In this document: one piece after another, positions 28,942-38,582 of the stretch | How the letters are laid out: every line of letters begins with the position of its first letter | How positions within the stretch are numbered: the first letter of the stretch is position 1 | DNA from: Bradyrhizobium iriomotense | GTDB lineage: Bacteria; Pseudomonadota; Alphaproteobacteria; Rhizobiales; Xanthobacteraceae | Assembly (NCBI RefSeq): GCF_018129405.1 | Contig: NZ_JAFCLP010000005.1 | Coordinates: 124,001-188,000, forward strand | DNA length: 64,000 bases | Direction: 5' to 3' | Translations under genes and position numbers: made by a program | The notes under the pieces: generated by a model | Told to the model about the DNA's origin: nothing | Databases searched by the model: none | What the model saw: the letters and a program-made list of their open reading frames with translations, nothing else

Positions 28942-30078
28942 CTAGCGCCGGGCCGATACGCGTCCGCTCTCGACGTCAAACACCTCGCCGCCTGCGCCAA
29001 TCTCGGCGAAGGCGGCGGGGTCCGCGCCGGTCAGCCAGACCTGCGCGCCGAGCTTGCGCAGCTCGTCGAACAGCGCCGCGCGGCGGTTCGGATCGAGATG
29101 GGCGACGACCTCGTCGAGCAGCAGCAGCGGCACGATGCCGGTCATCTCGGCGACCAGCGTGGCGTGCGCCAGCACGAGGCCGATCAACAGCGCCTTCTGC
29201 TCGCCCGTGGATGCGTCGCGCGCGGGCATGCTCTTCGGCGCATAGACGACCTGGAGATCGGTGAGATGCGGGCCGTCGGTGGTGCGGCCGGCGATGGCAT
29301 CGCGCGGACGGTTGTCGCGCAGGATCTGGCGGTAGCGGTCCTCGACCGAGGTCGCGGTCTCCTGGAGCAGCGCGTTCTCCATCCAACCGTCGAGCGCGAT
29401 CTGCGCGGATGGAAATGCGGATTGCTGTGCGCGTGCGTTCAACATGCCGGTCAGCCGCGCCGCGGTCTGGCCGCGCGTGGCGGCGACCGCGACGGCAAGC
29501 TCGGCGGTCTCGCGCTCGATCGCGTCACACCAATGGTCGTCGTAATTGCGCGTCTCGAGCAGGCGGTTGCGCGAGCGCAGGGAACGCTCGAGCGCGTTGA
29601 TGCGGCTGGAATGCTCGTTGTCGATGGCGAGCACCAGGCGGTCGAAGAAGCGCCGCCGCTCGGAGGCCGCGCCCATGAACAGCCCGTCCATGGCCGGCGT
29701 CAGCCACACCATGCGGATGTGGTCGCCGAAGCTGGCTGCCGAATTCACGGGCTCGCGGTCGATGCGGCAGCGCCGGCTGACCGCGCTGTCTGCGCGCGGC
29801 GCATCGATGCCGGTGCCGAGCGTGGCGAGGCCCAGCGCGCCCTCGACCTGCGCCGACACCGCCCAGGAGCCGTCGCCCTGGTTGTCGGCGATGTCTTCCA
29901 GCGTGGCGCGCCGCAGGCCCCGGCCCGGCGACAGGAACGAGATCGCCTCGATGCAATTGGTCTTGCCCGCCCCATTCGGCCCGACCAGCGCCACCATGTC
30001 AGCCGCCGTCTCGAGCCCCGCCGCCCGGTAATTGCGAAAATGCGTCAGCGTCAGGCGATGAATGCGGGAGGGGGTCAT
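28942..30078 (-). CDS. recF: DNA replication and repair protein RecF
   Basis: 378 residues. The SMC-like ATPase is clear: RLTLTHFRNYRAAGLE, Walker A GPNGAGKTN (about residues 34-42), the signature STGEQKALLIGLVLAHA and Walker B LLLLDEVVAHLDPNRRAALF. RecF loads RecA at single-strand gaps with RecO and RecR. In many bacteria it follows dnaN, as here (minus strand, dnaN upstream), though a repeat separates them. Confidence 0.95.
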   Translation of the reverse strand: MTPSRIHRLTLTHFRNYRAAGLETAADMVALVGPNGAGKTNCIEAISFLSPGRGLRRATLEDIADNQGDGSWAVSAQVEGALGLATLGTGIDAPRADSAVSRRCRIDREPVNSAASFGDHIRMVWLTPAMDGLFMGAASERRRFFDRLVLAIDNEHSSRINALERSLRSRNRLLETRNYDDHWCDAIERETAELAVAVAATRGQTAARLTGMLNARAQQSAFPSAQIALDGWMENALLQETATSVEDRYRQILRDNRPRDAIAGRTTDGPHLTDLQVVYAPKSMPARDASTGEQKALLIGLVLAHATLVAEMTGIVPLLLLDEVVAHLDPNRRAALFDELRKLGAQVWLTGADPAAFAEIGAGGEVFDVESGRVSARR

Positions 30079-30122
30079 TTTAGCTCGTCATGGGCGCGCG
30101 CTCTCCCTTTGCGGGGGCATGC

Positions 30123-30249
30123 CGTAGGGTGGGCAAAGGCGCGCTCTGCGCGCGCCGTGCCCACGTCTTGCTTTGATCCGTGCCGCTGTATGGTGGGCAC
30201 GCTTTCGCCTTCGCTCTACGAGCTACGGCGCAAACTTTGCCCACCCTAC
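30123..30249. repeat. Dispersed palindromic repeat, 'GTAGGGTGGGCAAAG' family
   Basis: GTAGGGTGGGCAAAGGCGCG at the left is mirrored by ACTTTGCCCACCCTAC at the right, with inner CGTGCCCAC / GTGGGCACG arms. Relatives are at 19089-19179 and 41265-41346. It fills the dnaN-recF gap. Confidence 0.85.
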
Positions 30250-30281
30250 ACGTCCGATGGATGGCCGAGGGAGCACCTCCC

Positions 30282-31400
30282 TCACACCCGCATCGGCATC
30301 AGCACGTACAGTGCGCTCTTGTCGTCGCGGTCTTGCACCAGGGTGGGCGAGCCGGGGTCGGCGAGCCTGAGCGTTGCGACGTCGCCTTCGATCTGGGCGG
30401 CGATGTCGAGGAGGTAGCGGGAGTTGAAGCCGATATCGAGGGCGTCGGAGGCGTATTCGACCTCGAGCTCTTCGGTCGCGCTGCCGGAATCCGGGTTGGT
30501 CACCGACAGCACCAGCTTGCCCGCCGACAGCGACAGTTTTACGGCGCGGCCGCGTTCGCTGGAGATGGTGGAGACGCGATCGACCGCGTTCTCAAAATCC
30601 TTCTTGTCGACGACGAGCTCCTTGTCGTTGCCTTGCGGAATGACGCGGCCATAATCGGGGAAGGTGCCGTCGATCAGCTTCGAGGTCAGCACGACGTTGC
30701 CGATGGTGAAGCGGATCTTGGCCTGCGACAGCTCGATCGTCATCTCGGCGTCGGTGTCCTCGATCAGGCGCTGCACCTCGCCGACCGTCTTGCGCGGCAC
30801 GATCACGCCCGGCATGCCCTCGGCGCCCTTGGGCTGCACCAGGTCGAGCTGGGCGAGACGGTGGCCGTCGGTGGCAACGCCGCGCAAGGTGGCGGCCTTC
30901 GCGGTGCCGGCGGCATGCAGATAGATGCCGTTGAGATAGTAGCGCGTCTCCTCGGTCGAGATCGCGAACTGGGTGCGGTCGATCAGCCGCTTGACGTCCT
31001 TGGCGGCGAGCGAGAACGAGTGCGACATGTCGCCGGCGGCCAGATCCGGGAAATCATTTTCCGGCAGCGTCTGCAGCGTGAAGCGCGAACGGCCGGCGCG
31101 GATCGCCAGCACGGCGCGGTCGCCGTCGGCTTCCAGCACGATCTGCGAGCCGTCGGGCAGCTTGCGCACGATGTCGTAGAACATGTGCGCCGGCACGGTG
31201 GTGGAACCGGCGGTAGCGGTTTCCGCCGCCAGCGTTTCCGTCACCTCGAGGTCGAGGTCGGTTGCCTTCAGCGACAATTTGGCGTTCTCGGCGCGGACCA
31301 GCACGTTGCCGAGGATCGGGATCGTGTTGCGGCGCTCGACCACGCGGTGGACATGGCCCAGTGACTTCAGGAGTTGCGCGCGTTCGACCGTAACCTTCAT
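30282..31400 (-). CDS. dnaN: DNA polymerase III subunit beta (sliding clamp)
   Basis: 372 residues, MKVTVERAQLLKSLGHVHRVVERRNTIPILGNVLV, with the three repeated clamp folds and the typical end LVLSVTNPDSGSATEELEV ... RYLLDIAAQIEGDVATLRLADPGSPTLV ending VLMPMRV. It encircles DNA and tethers polymerase III. Located between dnaA (upstream, 263 bases away) and recF. Confidence 0.97.
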   Translation of the reverse strand: MKVTVERAQLLKSLGHVHRVVERRNTIPILGNVLVRAENAKLSLKATDLDLEVTETLAAETATAGSTTVPAHMFYDIVRKLPDGSQIVLEADGDRAVLAIRAGRSRFTLQTLPENDFPDLAAGDMSHSFSLAAKDVKRLIDRTQFAISTEETRYYLNGIYLHAAGTAKAATLRGVATDGHRLAQLDLVQPKGAEGMPGVIVPRKTVGEVQRLIEDTDAEMTIELSQAKIRFTIGNVVLTSKLIDGTFPDYGRVIPQGNDKELVVDKKDFENAVDRVSTISSERGRAVKLSLSAGKLVLSVTNPDSGSATEELEVEYASDALDIGFNSRYLLDIAAQIEGDVATLRLADPGSPTLVQDRDDKSALYVLMPMRV

Positions 31401-31663
31401 TGCACTACTCGCCCGATCCCCAAGGAAAACTCAGCGTTGGAAAAGCCGGGCAGCCGAAAAGCGCCGCGGCACCGAAGACCCCCGGCAGGCCGGGGTCATC
31501 CAGCCGATATGACCAAAGCCGTCAGGGTCGCGCAAGGTGGCTCGGATGGCCCCCGGATTCAAGGGATCGGGGGCAGTTCCCCCACGATTAACAGCCCAAG
31601 ACGAAGGCCGCCGCCCAGGCGAGGCCGGAGCGGCGGCAGAATGGCAGGAGGGCGCCTAGGCCT

Positions 31664-33076
31664 TTATTCCTGAAGCTGGCGCTTCAGCGACTCCACTTCC
31701 TCCGACAGCGCGGTGTCCTTGGAGACCAGTGCCTCGATCTTGCGCACGGCGTGCAGCACCGTGGTGTGATCGCGTCCGCCGAAGCGGCGGCCGATCTCGG
31801 GCAGCGAGCGCAGGGTTAGCGTCTTGGCGAGGTACATCGCCACCTGGCGCGGGCGGACCACGTTGGCGGTGCGGCGCGAGGAGAGCAGGTCGGAGCGGCT
31901 GACATTATACTGCCGTGCCACCACGCGCTGGATGTCCTCGATCTTGATCCGCTTCGGCTCCTGCGGCCGGACCAGGTCGCGCACCTCGCGCTCGGCCATC
32001 TCCAGCGTCACCGGCTGGTTGTTGAGCTTGGAGTGGGCCAGCAGCCGGTTGATCGCGCCTTCGAGGTCGCGGCCGTTATGGGTGATGGTGCGCGCGAGAT
32101 AATGCAGCACCTCCTCCGGCACATCGAAGGTCGCATGATGGGCGCGGGCGGCGGCGACGCGCGACTTGAGAATGCCGTGCCGCAGCTCCTCGCCGAGCGA
32201 GCCCATCTCGACCACGAGGCCGCCGGCAAGCCGCGAGCGGACGCGGTCATCGAGACTCTCGAGGTCGGACGGCGGACGGTCGGCCGCGATCACGACCTGG
32301 CGGCCGGCATCGATCAGCGCGTTCAGCGTGTGACAGAACTCGGCCTGGGTCGACTTGCCCTGCAGGAATTGCAAGTCGTCGATCACCAGCACGTCGATGC
32401 CGCGCAGCGCTTCCTTGAAGGCCAGCGCCGTCTGCGTCTTCAGCGCAGCGACGAAGCCGTACATGAATTTCTCGGCCGTGAGATACAGCACCTTGCGCTC
32501 GTTGCCGGAATTGCCGGCCCAGGTCACGGCTTGCAAGAGATGCGTCTTGCCGAGGCCGACGCCGGCATGGATGTAGAGCGGGTTGAACATCACGGGGTCG
32601 CCGCGGCGTCCCTCGGCGACCTGGCGCGCAGCCGCATGGGCCAGCGTGTTGGAGCGGCCGACGACGAAGCTCGCAAAGGTCAGGCGCGGATCGAGCGGCG
32701 AGCCGCCGAGCGCATCATGATTGGCCGAAACCGGCGCGGTCGCGGTCGAGCGCAGCTCCGGCGCGGGGGCGCGGCGCGCCTCGACCGGCGCGGGCGCCTC
32801 CTTCGGCGGCGCCACCGGGCGCACGGCGGAACGGACTGTGAGGTCGATGCGATGTACTTCCGGCATCTCGGCCTGCCAGCACGACAGCACGCGCTCGGCA
32901 TAATGGGCCTGGATCCAGCTCTTCAGGAAGCGGGTCGGCACCGAGAGCCGCACGCTCTCCTCCTGCACGCCTTCGAGATCCATGCGTGCAAACCAGCTCG
33001 TATAAACATCTTCGCCAACGCTCGAGCGCAGCCGACCCTTCACGCGTGACCAGCGATCCTGTTCCGATGTGTTCAT
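31664..33076 (-). CDS. dnaA: Chromosomal replication initiator DnaA
   Basis: 470 residues from the ATG at 33076 ([21 protein letters not shown]); GAGAAG lies about ten bases upstream, and an in-frame extension reaches 33193. Domain I is residues 1-~85, a Pro/Ala-rich linker ~85-120, AAA+ domain with Walker [11 protein letters not shown] (about 171-179) and Walker [11 protein letters not shown], and the C-terminal DNA-binding helix-turn-helix with [21 protein letters not shown] and [16 protein letters not shown]. It opens the origin by binding DnaA boxes. The gap upstream has degenerate DnaA boxes. Confidence 0.97.
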   Translation of the reverse strand: MNTSEQDRWSRVKGRLRSSVGEDVYTSWFARMDLEGVQEESVRLSVPTRFLKSWIQAHYAERVLSCWQAEMPEVHRIDLTVRSAVRPVAPPKEAPAPVEARRAPAPELRSTATAPVSANHDALGGSPLDPRLTFASFVVGRSNTLAHAAARQVAEGRRGDPVMFNPLYIHAGVGLGKTHLLQAVTWAGNSGNERKVLYLTAEKFMYGFVAALKTQTALAFKEALRGIDVLVIDDLQFLQGKSTQAEFCHTLNALIDAGRQVVIAADRPPSDLESLDDRVRSRLAGGLVVEMGSLGEELRHGILKSRVAAARAHHATFDVPEEVLHYLARTITHNGRDLEGAINRLLAHSKLNNQPVTLEMAEREVRDLVRPQEPKRIKIEDIQRVVARQYNVSRSDLLSSRRTANVVRPRQVAMYLAKTLTLRSLPEIGRRFGGRDHTTVLHAVRKIEALVSKDTALSEEVESLKRQLQE

Positions 33077-34250
33077 CGTCAAAAACTTCTCTTGAGAGCT
33101 CAGATTGAATTTGTGAGCGCCATGCAGGGTTCCTGCCGAAATCCCCGCAAATGGCGCGACCTCGAGCGAGTCCATCGTCAGGCAAGGCTCCACCGTTCGG
33201 CACGAAGCGCCGCAGGTCAGATCAGCGATGTCTTTGATGGAGGGGTCGCGAGGTCAGCGCGTACTCGACGCGCCCGTGCACGTTGGAGGCTGAACGCAGG
33301 ACGGATCGGAAACGGCATCGTCGAACGATGGAACTTGAGTCAATACCGCGTTGAATCCGTAGGACATGATACCCTCCCCGTCCTGCCGTGATCGCTCACG
33401 GCAAGGTCCTGCGTAAAAGACAACCGCGCCGTACTCCTGTCGCGGATGCCCTGCCCGTCTGCACTAGTCGTCCGTTCGGCTTCGCCATCGCGACTGTCGT
33501 GGTAGCTCCAAGATGTCTCTCATCTACGCTTGGCGCGAGCGAGATGCTTGAGATCCCGCTTGGAGACATTCAGACAAAGACCTACCGTTCCCACATTGCT
33601 ATGGGTTTTGAACCGACAATCGCTTGTTGAAGCGTCGCCAACGTGCACACCGCCGCCGATTTGCACGCTCGCCCCGTTTCCGATACCGCGCTGGTCTCAA
33701 GATCGTGGGCGCCGCGAACGACTTAAGGAATACACTAAGCGGAAAGACTCGCAACGAAATTGATTCACACTTGAGGCATCAAAAAACTTGACCTCGGTTA
33801 ACGCCGCGCGCGACTTGTGCACAGGCTGTGAAGCAAGTTTTTGGATTCGTGCACAGATTCGAAAATGCGGCGTGTCATGTGACAATTCTCCGCCAACGCC
33901 AAAAAATTTTTACAAAAGCGTCACGCGCGCGACGTGCGGGCGAATTTTCCAAATGCTTGTCGCAGCTATGTCGATAAGTGATTAGCGAGACATCGTTTTT
34001 TGAGTCTCGTTTCAGAGGGTAACTCCACCTGTGGCAGCGTTCCGGTGAATCTACGGTGTGCAGAACTTTTCCGCGCGCGAATTCATCTTAGCCCCGCGCC
34101 GCAGGGGTTTTTTGCAACGCAGTGAAAGTTTCTGCTGTTGCACAAACATCCGCAGGTAGAGCTTGCGGAACGCATCATAATGCGGACGACGCAAATCTTC
34201 CACGTGGAGATTGCGAGGCGCGTGACTGCTTGTGTGAATATGACAGGCAA
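33077..34250. other. Gene-free region upstream of dnaA, candidate origin or regulatory region
   Basis: About 1.2 kb with no convincing gene, and AT-richer than the rest from ~33720. Near-matches to TTATNCACA: TGATTCACA (33761), TTGTGCACA (33815), TCGTGCACA (33847, two mismatches), and on the other strand TGTGCAGAA (34057) and TGTGAATAT (34233). An A/T run CCAAAAAATTTTTACAAAAG lies near 33900. A hairpin AGCGAGAC/GTCTCG stands near 33987-34013. Together these would suit an origin or the dnaA/rpsT control region. In several alphaproteobacteria the origin is near hemE instead, so origin status is only a candidate. Confidence 0.35.
34091..34113 (+). terminator. Candidate rho-independent terminator on the + strand
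   Basis: GCCCCGC GCC GCAGGGG forms a hairpin (one bulged A) followed by TTTTTT. It points right, but no plus-strand gene precedes it, so it could end an unannotated small RNA starting in the AT-rich region around 33960-34050, or be chance. Confidence 0.45.
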
Positions 34251-34277
34251 CAAAAAAGCCCGGCGCGATGCCGGGCT
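34251..34277 (-). terminator. Rho-independent terminator of rpsT
   Basis: On the minus strand AGCCCGGC (34277-34270), loop ATCGC, GCCGGGCT (34264-34257), then six T. The stem is a perfect eight base pairs and lies 69 bases beyond the rpsT stop, so it very likely ends that transcript. Confidence 0.85.
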
Positions 34278-34345
34278 CTTGTCGTGCTGATCGGATCAAC
34301 CGATCAGATGATGTCGCAAGTTTGCTTGCGAGCTTGCTTGCAAGT

Positions 34346-34612
34346 TTACTTGGCGAGCTTGGCGATCTGCGCGGTGAGGCGCGAGACTTTGCGGCTGGCG
34401 TTGTTCTTGTGAATGATGTTGCGCTGAGCGGCGCGCATCAGGGCGGGCTCGGCAGTCGCCAGCGCCTTCACGGCGGCGGCACGGTCGCCGGTCGCGATGG
34501 CTTCCTCGACAGTGCGCACGGCACCGCGCATCTGGGTGCGGCGTGACTTGTTGACGGCGGTGCGGCGGGCGATCTTGCGCGTCGCTTTCTTGGCGGAAGT
34601 GGTATTGGCCAT
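34346..34612 (-). CDS. rpsT: 30S ribosomal protein S20
   Basis: 88 residues from the ATG at 34612 (AAGGA about eleven bases upstream), [21 protein letters not shown], very basic, with the family's [15 protein letters not shown] and [23 protein letters not shown]. It binds 16S rRNA early in 30S assembly. The longer reading frame to 34729 is not used. It is followed by a strong terminator and lies upstream of dnaA, a common alphaproteobacterial order. Confidence 0.97.
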   Translation of the reverse strand: MANTTSAKKATRKIARRTAVNKSRRTQMRGAVRTVEEAIATGDRAAAVKALATAEPALMRAAQRNIIHKNNASRKVSRLTAQIAKLAK

Positions 34613-34983
34613 GGTCTCAATATCCTTTGCGGGTACCGGTCGCGTCTTGGTCGGGTAGCGCCGGCTTGCTTGACCGCGGAATCGACGCTCGGATTTAGGG
34701 TGTTCGGTTGCTGGCCGTTCCCGGAACATGAGGCCTAAAGAGCCTGCAACTGCTCAAAGAACAGCGGCGGCAGGATTGCGCCCGCCGCCAGTTGGCGCCC
34801 TTATAGAGAGGGTCTGCGGCACCGTCAACGCTTTCCGGGCTGGAAAACAGGCCTCAGGCGGGCCAGACAGGGGCCGTAACGCCCTGAAGAGGTTGAATTT
34901 CTGCCGTTCCCCGGCTATTGGCTGGCGGCATTTCATCGGCGTTTCCAGGGCTCGTCCGATCGGACGACCGTATAGGGTGAGGC
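34613..34983. other. Divergent region between rpsT and a small membrane protein gene
   Basis: 371 bases that hold the rpsT leader (GCAAAGGATATTGAGACC before its ATG) and presumably its promoter, plus the start region of the plus-strand gene. I see no strong promoter or operator that I could name, and short frames here look like chance. Confidence 0.4.
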
Positions 34984-35301
34984 ATGATCCGCGGCTTTTT
35001 CCGACTGATTGGGCTGTTGCTGCTCGCGGGCGGGTTCATCTTCATGGTCTATGACGGCGCCCGCTGGGTCGCCGACCAGACCCTGCGGTTCACCCGGTTC
35101 GGCCAATTCTGGAACGACATCAACCAGGCCAGCCAGACGGCATTCCGGACCTGGGTCGAGGACAAGGCGCCCTGGCTCTGGACCTCGGTGGTCCGCCTCG
35201 TGCTGGACCAGCCGGTTTTTGCCGTCCTCGGCATTCTGGGCATCCTGCTGATGATCTTGTTCCGGCCGCGCAAGCCGCTGATCGGCTATACCCGGGACTA
35301 G
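34984..35301 (+). CDS. Small inner-membrane protein, unknown function
   Basis: 105 residues, two membrane helices: residues ~7-25 (FFRLIGLLLLAGGFIFMVY) and ~75-93 (QPVFAVLGILGILLMILF), with a Trp-rich loop between (FWNDINQASQTAFRTWVEDKAPWLW). The tail RPRKPLIGYTRD is basic and probably cytoplasmic. I recognise it as a typical rhizobial conserved hypothetical but know no function. Next is msrA on the same strand, 129 bases on. Confidence 0.75.
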   Translation: MIRGFFRLIGLLLLAGGFIFMVYDGARWVADQTLRFTRFGQFWNDINQASQTAFRTWVEDKAPWLWTSVVRLVLDQPVFAVLGILGILLMILFRPRKPLIGYTRD

Positions 35302-35430
35302 GCACCTCATGGGGCGCGGCGTAACAGGGCTGCCCCTTCGTGCGTAAACACCTATATTCCCACCTGATCGCGAGCACGCCGCCTGAGCATCTGGCTCAAG
35401 CGACGGCCAGCTCGTTTCGGAGATCCGATC

Positions 35431-36087
35431 ATGCTGTTCATGCGCAAGACCACCGCATTGCCGAGCGCAGCTGAGGCGCTGCCCGGTCGTGCGCAAGCCA
35501 TCCCGACCGCGACCACTCATTTCGTCAACGGCAGCAAATTGCAGCCGCCTTATCCCGCCGGCCTCGAGCAGGCGGTGTTCGGCCTCGGCTGCTTCTGGGG
35601 CGCCGAGCGCAAGTTCTGGGAGCTCGGTGACGGCATCTACACCACCGCAGTCGGCTATGCCGGCGGCCACACGCCGAACCCGACCTATGAAGAAGTCTGC
35701 TCGGGCCGCACCGCCCACACCGAAGTGGTGCTGGTCGTGTTCGATCCGAACAGGATCTCCTACGAGCGCCTGTTGAAGGCGTTCTGGGAGAGCCACAACC
35801 CGACGCAGGGCATGCGTCAGGGCAACGACGTCGGCACGCAGTACCGAAGCGCGATCTACACTTACTCGGAAGCGCAGAAGAAAGCGGCCGACGAGTCCAA
35901 GGCGCAGTATCAGAAGGCGCTTGCCGCAAAAGGTCTCGGTGCCATCACCACCGAGATCGCGCCGGCCGGCGAATTCTATTTCGCCGAGGACTATCATCAG
36001 CAATATCTGGCGAAGAATCCCGCCGGCTATTGCGGCTTAGGGGGCACCGGCGTGTCATGCCCGATCGGCGTCGGTGTGGGCGCGTAG
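35431..36087 (+). CDS. msrA: Peptide methionine sulfoxide reductase A
   Basis: 218 residues, ATG with GGAGATCC upstream. The catalytic signature is [13 protein letters not shown], with nucleophile Cys54. Later parts [23 protein letters not shown] and [10 protein letters not shown] and [21 protein letters not shown] are canonical; the last includes a resolving Cys. It reduces (S)-methionine sulfoxide in proteins with thioredoxin. The ~45-residue N-terminal extension is usual in rhizobia. No sorting signal. Confidence 0.97.
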   Translation: MLFMRKTTALPSAAEALPGRAQAIPTATTHFVNGSKLQPPYPAGLEQAVFGLGCFWGAERKFWELGDGIYTTAVGYAGGHTPNPTYEEVCSGRTAHTEVVLVVFDPNRISYERLLKAFWESHNPTQGMRQGNDVGTQYRSAIYTYSEAQKKAADESKAQYQKALAAKGLGAITTEIAPAGEFYFAEDYHQQYLAKNPAGYCGLGGTGVSCPIGVGVGA

Positions 36088-36099
36088 TCCGTCAACTCG

Positions 36100-36220
36100 T
36101 CGTTCCGGGGCGCCTCGAAGAGGCGAACTATGGTGCGCAGTTGCGCACCTGAGAACCTCGAGATTCTAAGGCGCGCAATTGCGCGCCTTAGTTCGATGCT
36201 GCGCATCGCCCCGGAATGAC
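36100..36220. repeat. Dispersed palindromic repeat, 'TTCCGGGGC-GCCCCGGAA' type
   Basis: CGTTCCGGGGCG mirrors CGCCCCGGAATG at the other end; inside, GTGCGCAGTTGCGCAC and AAGGCGCGCAATTGCGCGCC form strong hairpins. Kin at 37067-37148, 37739-37860 and 41801-41902. Confidence 0.85.
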
Positions 36221-36314
36221 AACGCGATAGCGCAGCGCCACAACCCCGGCTCAACGCTTTATTAACCATAACCGGTGCATCACTGGAGCCATCTCGTTTC
36301 GAGGGACAGGTCCG

Positions 36315-37058
36315 GTGCCGGTTGCACGCGCGTTTCGATGGTCGATCTCGGCAGTGGCCCTGGCAGCGTCCGCCGCGCTCGCCCTCGGCGGCTGCATGCA
36401 GACCGCCGGCCCCGTCGCGATGGTGCAGCCCCGTCCCGATCTCGATTCGATGGCGTATGGCCAGCCCTACGGCGCGCCGCAGCCGGTCGTCGCCGACGGT
36501 GGCGGCGCCATCGGCGCACTGCGCAATTCCTTTGCCTCCGCGCCTGCGCCCATGCCGGTCGGCTACGCCGCGCCGATGGCGGCGCCGGGGCGCTACGATG
36601 CCTCCTACCATCTCGATGCCGGCGACAAGCTCCGCGTCGTGGTCTACGGCCAGGAAGGTCTCACCAACAGCTACGCCATCGATGCCGGCGGCTCCATCAC
36701 CATGCCGCTGATCGGCGCGGTGCCCGCGCGCGGCCGCACCACGGCAGGGCTAGCCGGCGAGATCGCCGCGCGCCTGCGCAACGGCTACATCCGCGAACCC
36801 TCGGTCGCCGTCGAGATCGACACCTATCGCCCGTTCTTCATTCTCGGCGAAGTCTCCGCGCCCGGCCAATATCCTTATGTGCCGAACATGACGGTCGAGA
36901 GCGCCGTCGCCATCGCCGGCGGCTTCTCGCCGCGCGCCAAGCGCGACGTGGTCACCGTGACGCACAGCGAGAACGGCGGCGCCATGCGCGCCGTGGTGCC
37001 GCTCGGCACCCCCTTGGCACCGGGCGACACCGTGTTCGTCGGCGAGCGCTGGTTCTGA
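36315..37058 (+). CDS. Polysaccharide export lipoprotein (Wza/OtnA-like, SLBB domain)
   Basis: 247 residues from a GTG at 36315 with AGGGACAGG upstream. A lipoprotein signal ends ALGGC about residue 28. The poly-export domain runs from YHLDAGDKLRVVVYGQEGLTNSYAIDAGGSITMPLIGAV to IREPSVAVEIDTYRPFFILGEVSAPGQYPYVPNMTVESAVAIAGGFSPRAKRD, with an SLBB-like end LGTPLAPGDTVFVGERWF. Such proteins form part of the outer-membrane exit for capsule or exopolysaccharide. No synthesis genes lie directly beside it; the GT2 at 60305 is 23 kb away. Confidence 0.9.
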   Translation: MPVARAFRWSISAVALAASAALALGGCMQTAGPVAMVQPRPDLDSMAYGQPYGAPQPVVADGGGAIGALRNSFASAPAPMPVGYAAPMAAPGRYDASYHLDAGDKLRVVVYGQEGLTNSYAIDAGGSITMPLIGAVPARGRTTAGLAGEIAARLRNGYIREPSVAVEIDTYRPFFILGEVSAPGQYPYVPNMTVESAVAIAGGFSPRAKRDVVTVTHSENGGAMRAVVPLGTPLAPGDTVFVGERWF

Positions 37059-37066
37059 AACTCGCC

Positions 37067-37148
37067 GTCATTCCGGGGCGATGCGCCAGCATCGAACCCG
37101 GAATCTCGAGATTCCGGGTCCGCGCCTGTCGGCGCGTCCCGGAATGAC
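37067..37148. repeat. Dispersed palindromic repeat, short form
   Basis: GTCATTCCGGGGCGATGCGC mirrors GGCGCGTCCCGGAATGAC, with a central CCCGGAATCTCGAGATTCCG palindrome. Located between convergent genes (export lipoprotein and the hypothetical at 37168). Confidence 0.85.
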
Positions 37149-37167
37149 GAGGCAGAGAAACGCGCGC

Positions 37168-37650
37168 TCACCGCCTGAAATCCAGCCGCCCGTTCGGAAA
37201 ACATCCGTCGATCCGCGTGACATCGACCACGCGCCCGACCCATGGCCGTGTGATCGCCGGATTGGTCAGGTTGATGTACTTGCCGACCAGCCGGCCGGTG
37301 TCGTCGCGCGCCGCATCGATCAGCCCGTGCCGGCGGCCATGGTCCCAGTCGAAGCGCAGATAGATGCGCTCGCCCGCAATCCGCACTTCGGCGCGCCCCT
37401 CTTTCCACTTCTCCGGCGTATCACCCGCGATGGTCGGATCGGCACCGCCGTTCCAGCGGCTCGCCCAGATGCCTTCGAGGGGATCGGATGATGCGGCAAT
37501 GGACGCCCATTGCGCCGCGTTGACGTCGGCGGCATCGCCGGTAAGCGTGGCGGAAGCGGCATAGTCCATCACCTCGGAATCACCGGGCGCAGGCACGTCC
37601 ATGGTTCCGAACGGATTGCGGATGACGAGGTTCGTATCGGCCTGCTGCAT
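37168..37650 (-). CDS. Hypothetical protein
   Basis: 160 residues, MQQADTNLVIRNPFGTMDV. No signal or membrane segment. Trp and Asp rich in the middle (WASRWNGGADPTIAGDTPEKWKEGRAEVRIAGERIYLRFDWDHGRRHGLIDAARDDTGRLVGKY), ending RIDGCFPNGRLDFRR. The pattern suggests a small beta-rich domain like those that compare an observed value with a reference state, but I know no named family. Confidence 0.65.
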   Translation of the reverse strand: MQQADTNLVIRNPFGTMDVPAPGDSEVMDYAASATLTGDAADVNAAQWASIAASSDPLEGIWASRWNGGADPTIAGDTPEKWKEGRAEVRIAGERIYLRFDWDHGRRHGLIDAARDDTGRLVGKYINLTNPAITRPWVGRVVDVTRIDGCFPNGRLDFRR

Positions 37651-37738
37651 GGCGATCTCCCGGCGTGAGTTGGCTTGATCGGCCAGCTCTATCGCCGAGT
37701 GTCAGGCTGCAGCCACCCGATTCCTGCTCCCTCCTCTG

Positions 37739-37860
37739 GTCATTCCGGGGCGCGCGTAGCGCGAGCTATGGTGCGCAATTGCGCACCTGAGAATCCATAA
37801 CCACGATCGGGAGTATGGATTCCGGGTCTGCATCGCTTCGCGGCGCATCCCGGAATGACA
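37739..37860. repeat. Dispersed palindromic repeat, 'TCATTCCGGGGCGCGC' type
   Basis: GTCATTCCGGGGC mirrors GCATCCCGGAATGACA, with a GTGCGCAATTGCGCAC hairpin and mirrored AATCCATA / TATGGATT arms inside. It reaches to within eight bases of the dienelactone hydrolase stop codon, so it may lie in that gene's 3' untranslated region. Confidence 0.85.
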
Positions 37861-37867
37861 GCGGTTG

Positions 37868-38539
37868 CTATTTCAAATGCTTCGCGAAGAATTCCATGCT
37901 GCGCGGCCAGGCAATATCGGCGCTGGTCTTGTCGTAGCTGGCGCGCTCGTCGCAATGGAAGCCGTGCTGCGCGCCGGGATAGATGAAGACCTCGACGTCC
38001 GGGCGCTTGGTCTTGATCGTCTCGACATCGGTCAACGGGATGCCGGCATCCTTCTCGCCGAAATGCAGCTGCGTCGGAACCTTCGGCGTCTCATCGGCGA
38101 AGCGCACGACCGCGCCGCCGTAATAGCCGACCGCGGCCTTCAGGCCGGTCAATCGCGTCGCCGCGACGAAGGCGATGCTGCCGCCGAGACAGAAGCCGAC
38201 GATGCCGACCGGGCCGATGCTCTTCACCGTATCGATCGCCGCTTGCGTGTCGCGCAGCATCGCGGCCCAATCCGGATTGGCGACGAACTTGCGCGCCTCC
38301 GCGATCTCATCCGGCGTATAGCCGGATTGGAAGTTCGGCGTGGTGCGGTCGAAGATCGACGGCGCGATCGCGACATAGCCTTCCTTGGCGAGGCGGTCGC
38401 AGACCGAGCGGATGTGATGGTTGACGCCAAAAATCTCCTGGATCACCACGATCGCGCCCTTCGGCGTGCCGGCGGGATCGGCGCGATAGGCGCCGAGCTG
38501 GAAATTGTCGGAAGCCGTCAGTTTGATGTCCTGTCCCAC
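37868..38539 (-). CDS. Dienelactone hydrolase family protein
   Basis: 223 residues, MGQDIKLTASDNFQLGAYRA. The alpha/beta hydrolase elbow carries a Cys nucleophile, GFCLGGSIAF (about residue 118), the Asp is in the later YGGAVV/EKDAGIPL region and the His in GAQHGFHCDERASYD. DLH converts dienelactone to maleylacetate in chloroaromatic or catechol breakdown; many homologs have unknown substrates. Cytosolic; no neighbouring degradation genes. Confidence 0.92.
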   Translation of the reverse strand: MGQDIKLTASDNFQLGAYRADPAGTPKGAIVVIQEIFGVNHHIRSVCDRLAKEGYVAIAPSIFDRTTPNFQSGYTPDEIAEARKFVANPDWAAMLRDTQAAIDTVKSIGPVGIVGFCLGGSIAFVAATRLTGLKAAVGYYGGAVVRFADETPKVPTQLHFGEKDAGIPLTDVETIKTKRPDVEVFIYPGAQHGFHCDERASYDKTSADIAWPRSMEFFAKHLK

Positions 38540-38582
38540 GCGGGTTGTCCTTCTTGGTTGTCGATCCGAAATTCAGCTCGCT

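Noticed and set aside
33388-33763. Short plus-strand frames in the dnaA upstream region
   Set aside because: They have no ribosome site and no conserved look; the region is AT-shifted and carries DnaA-box-like sites.
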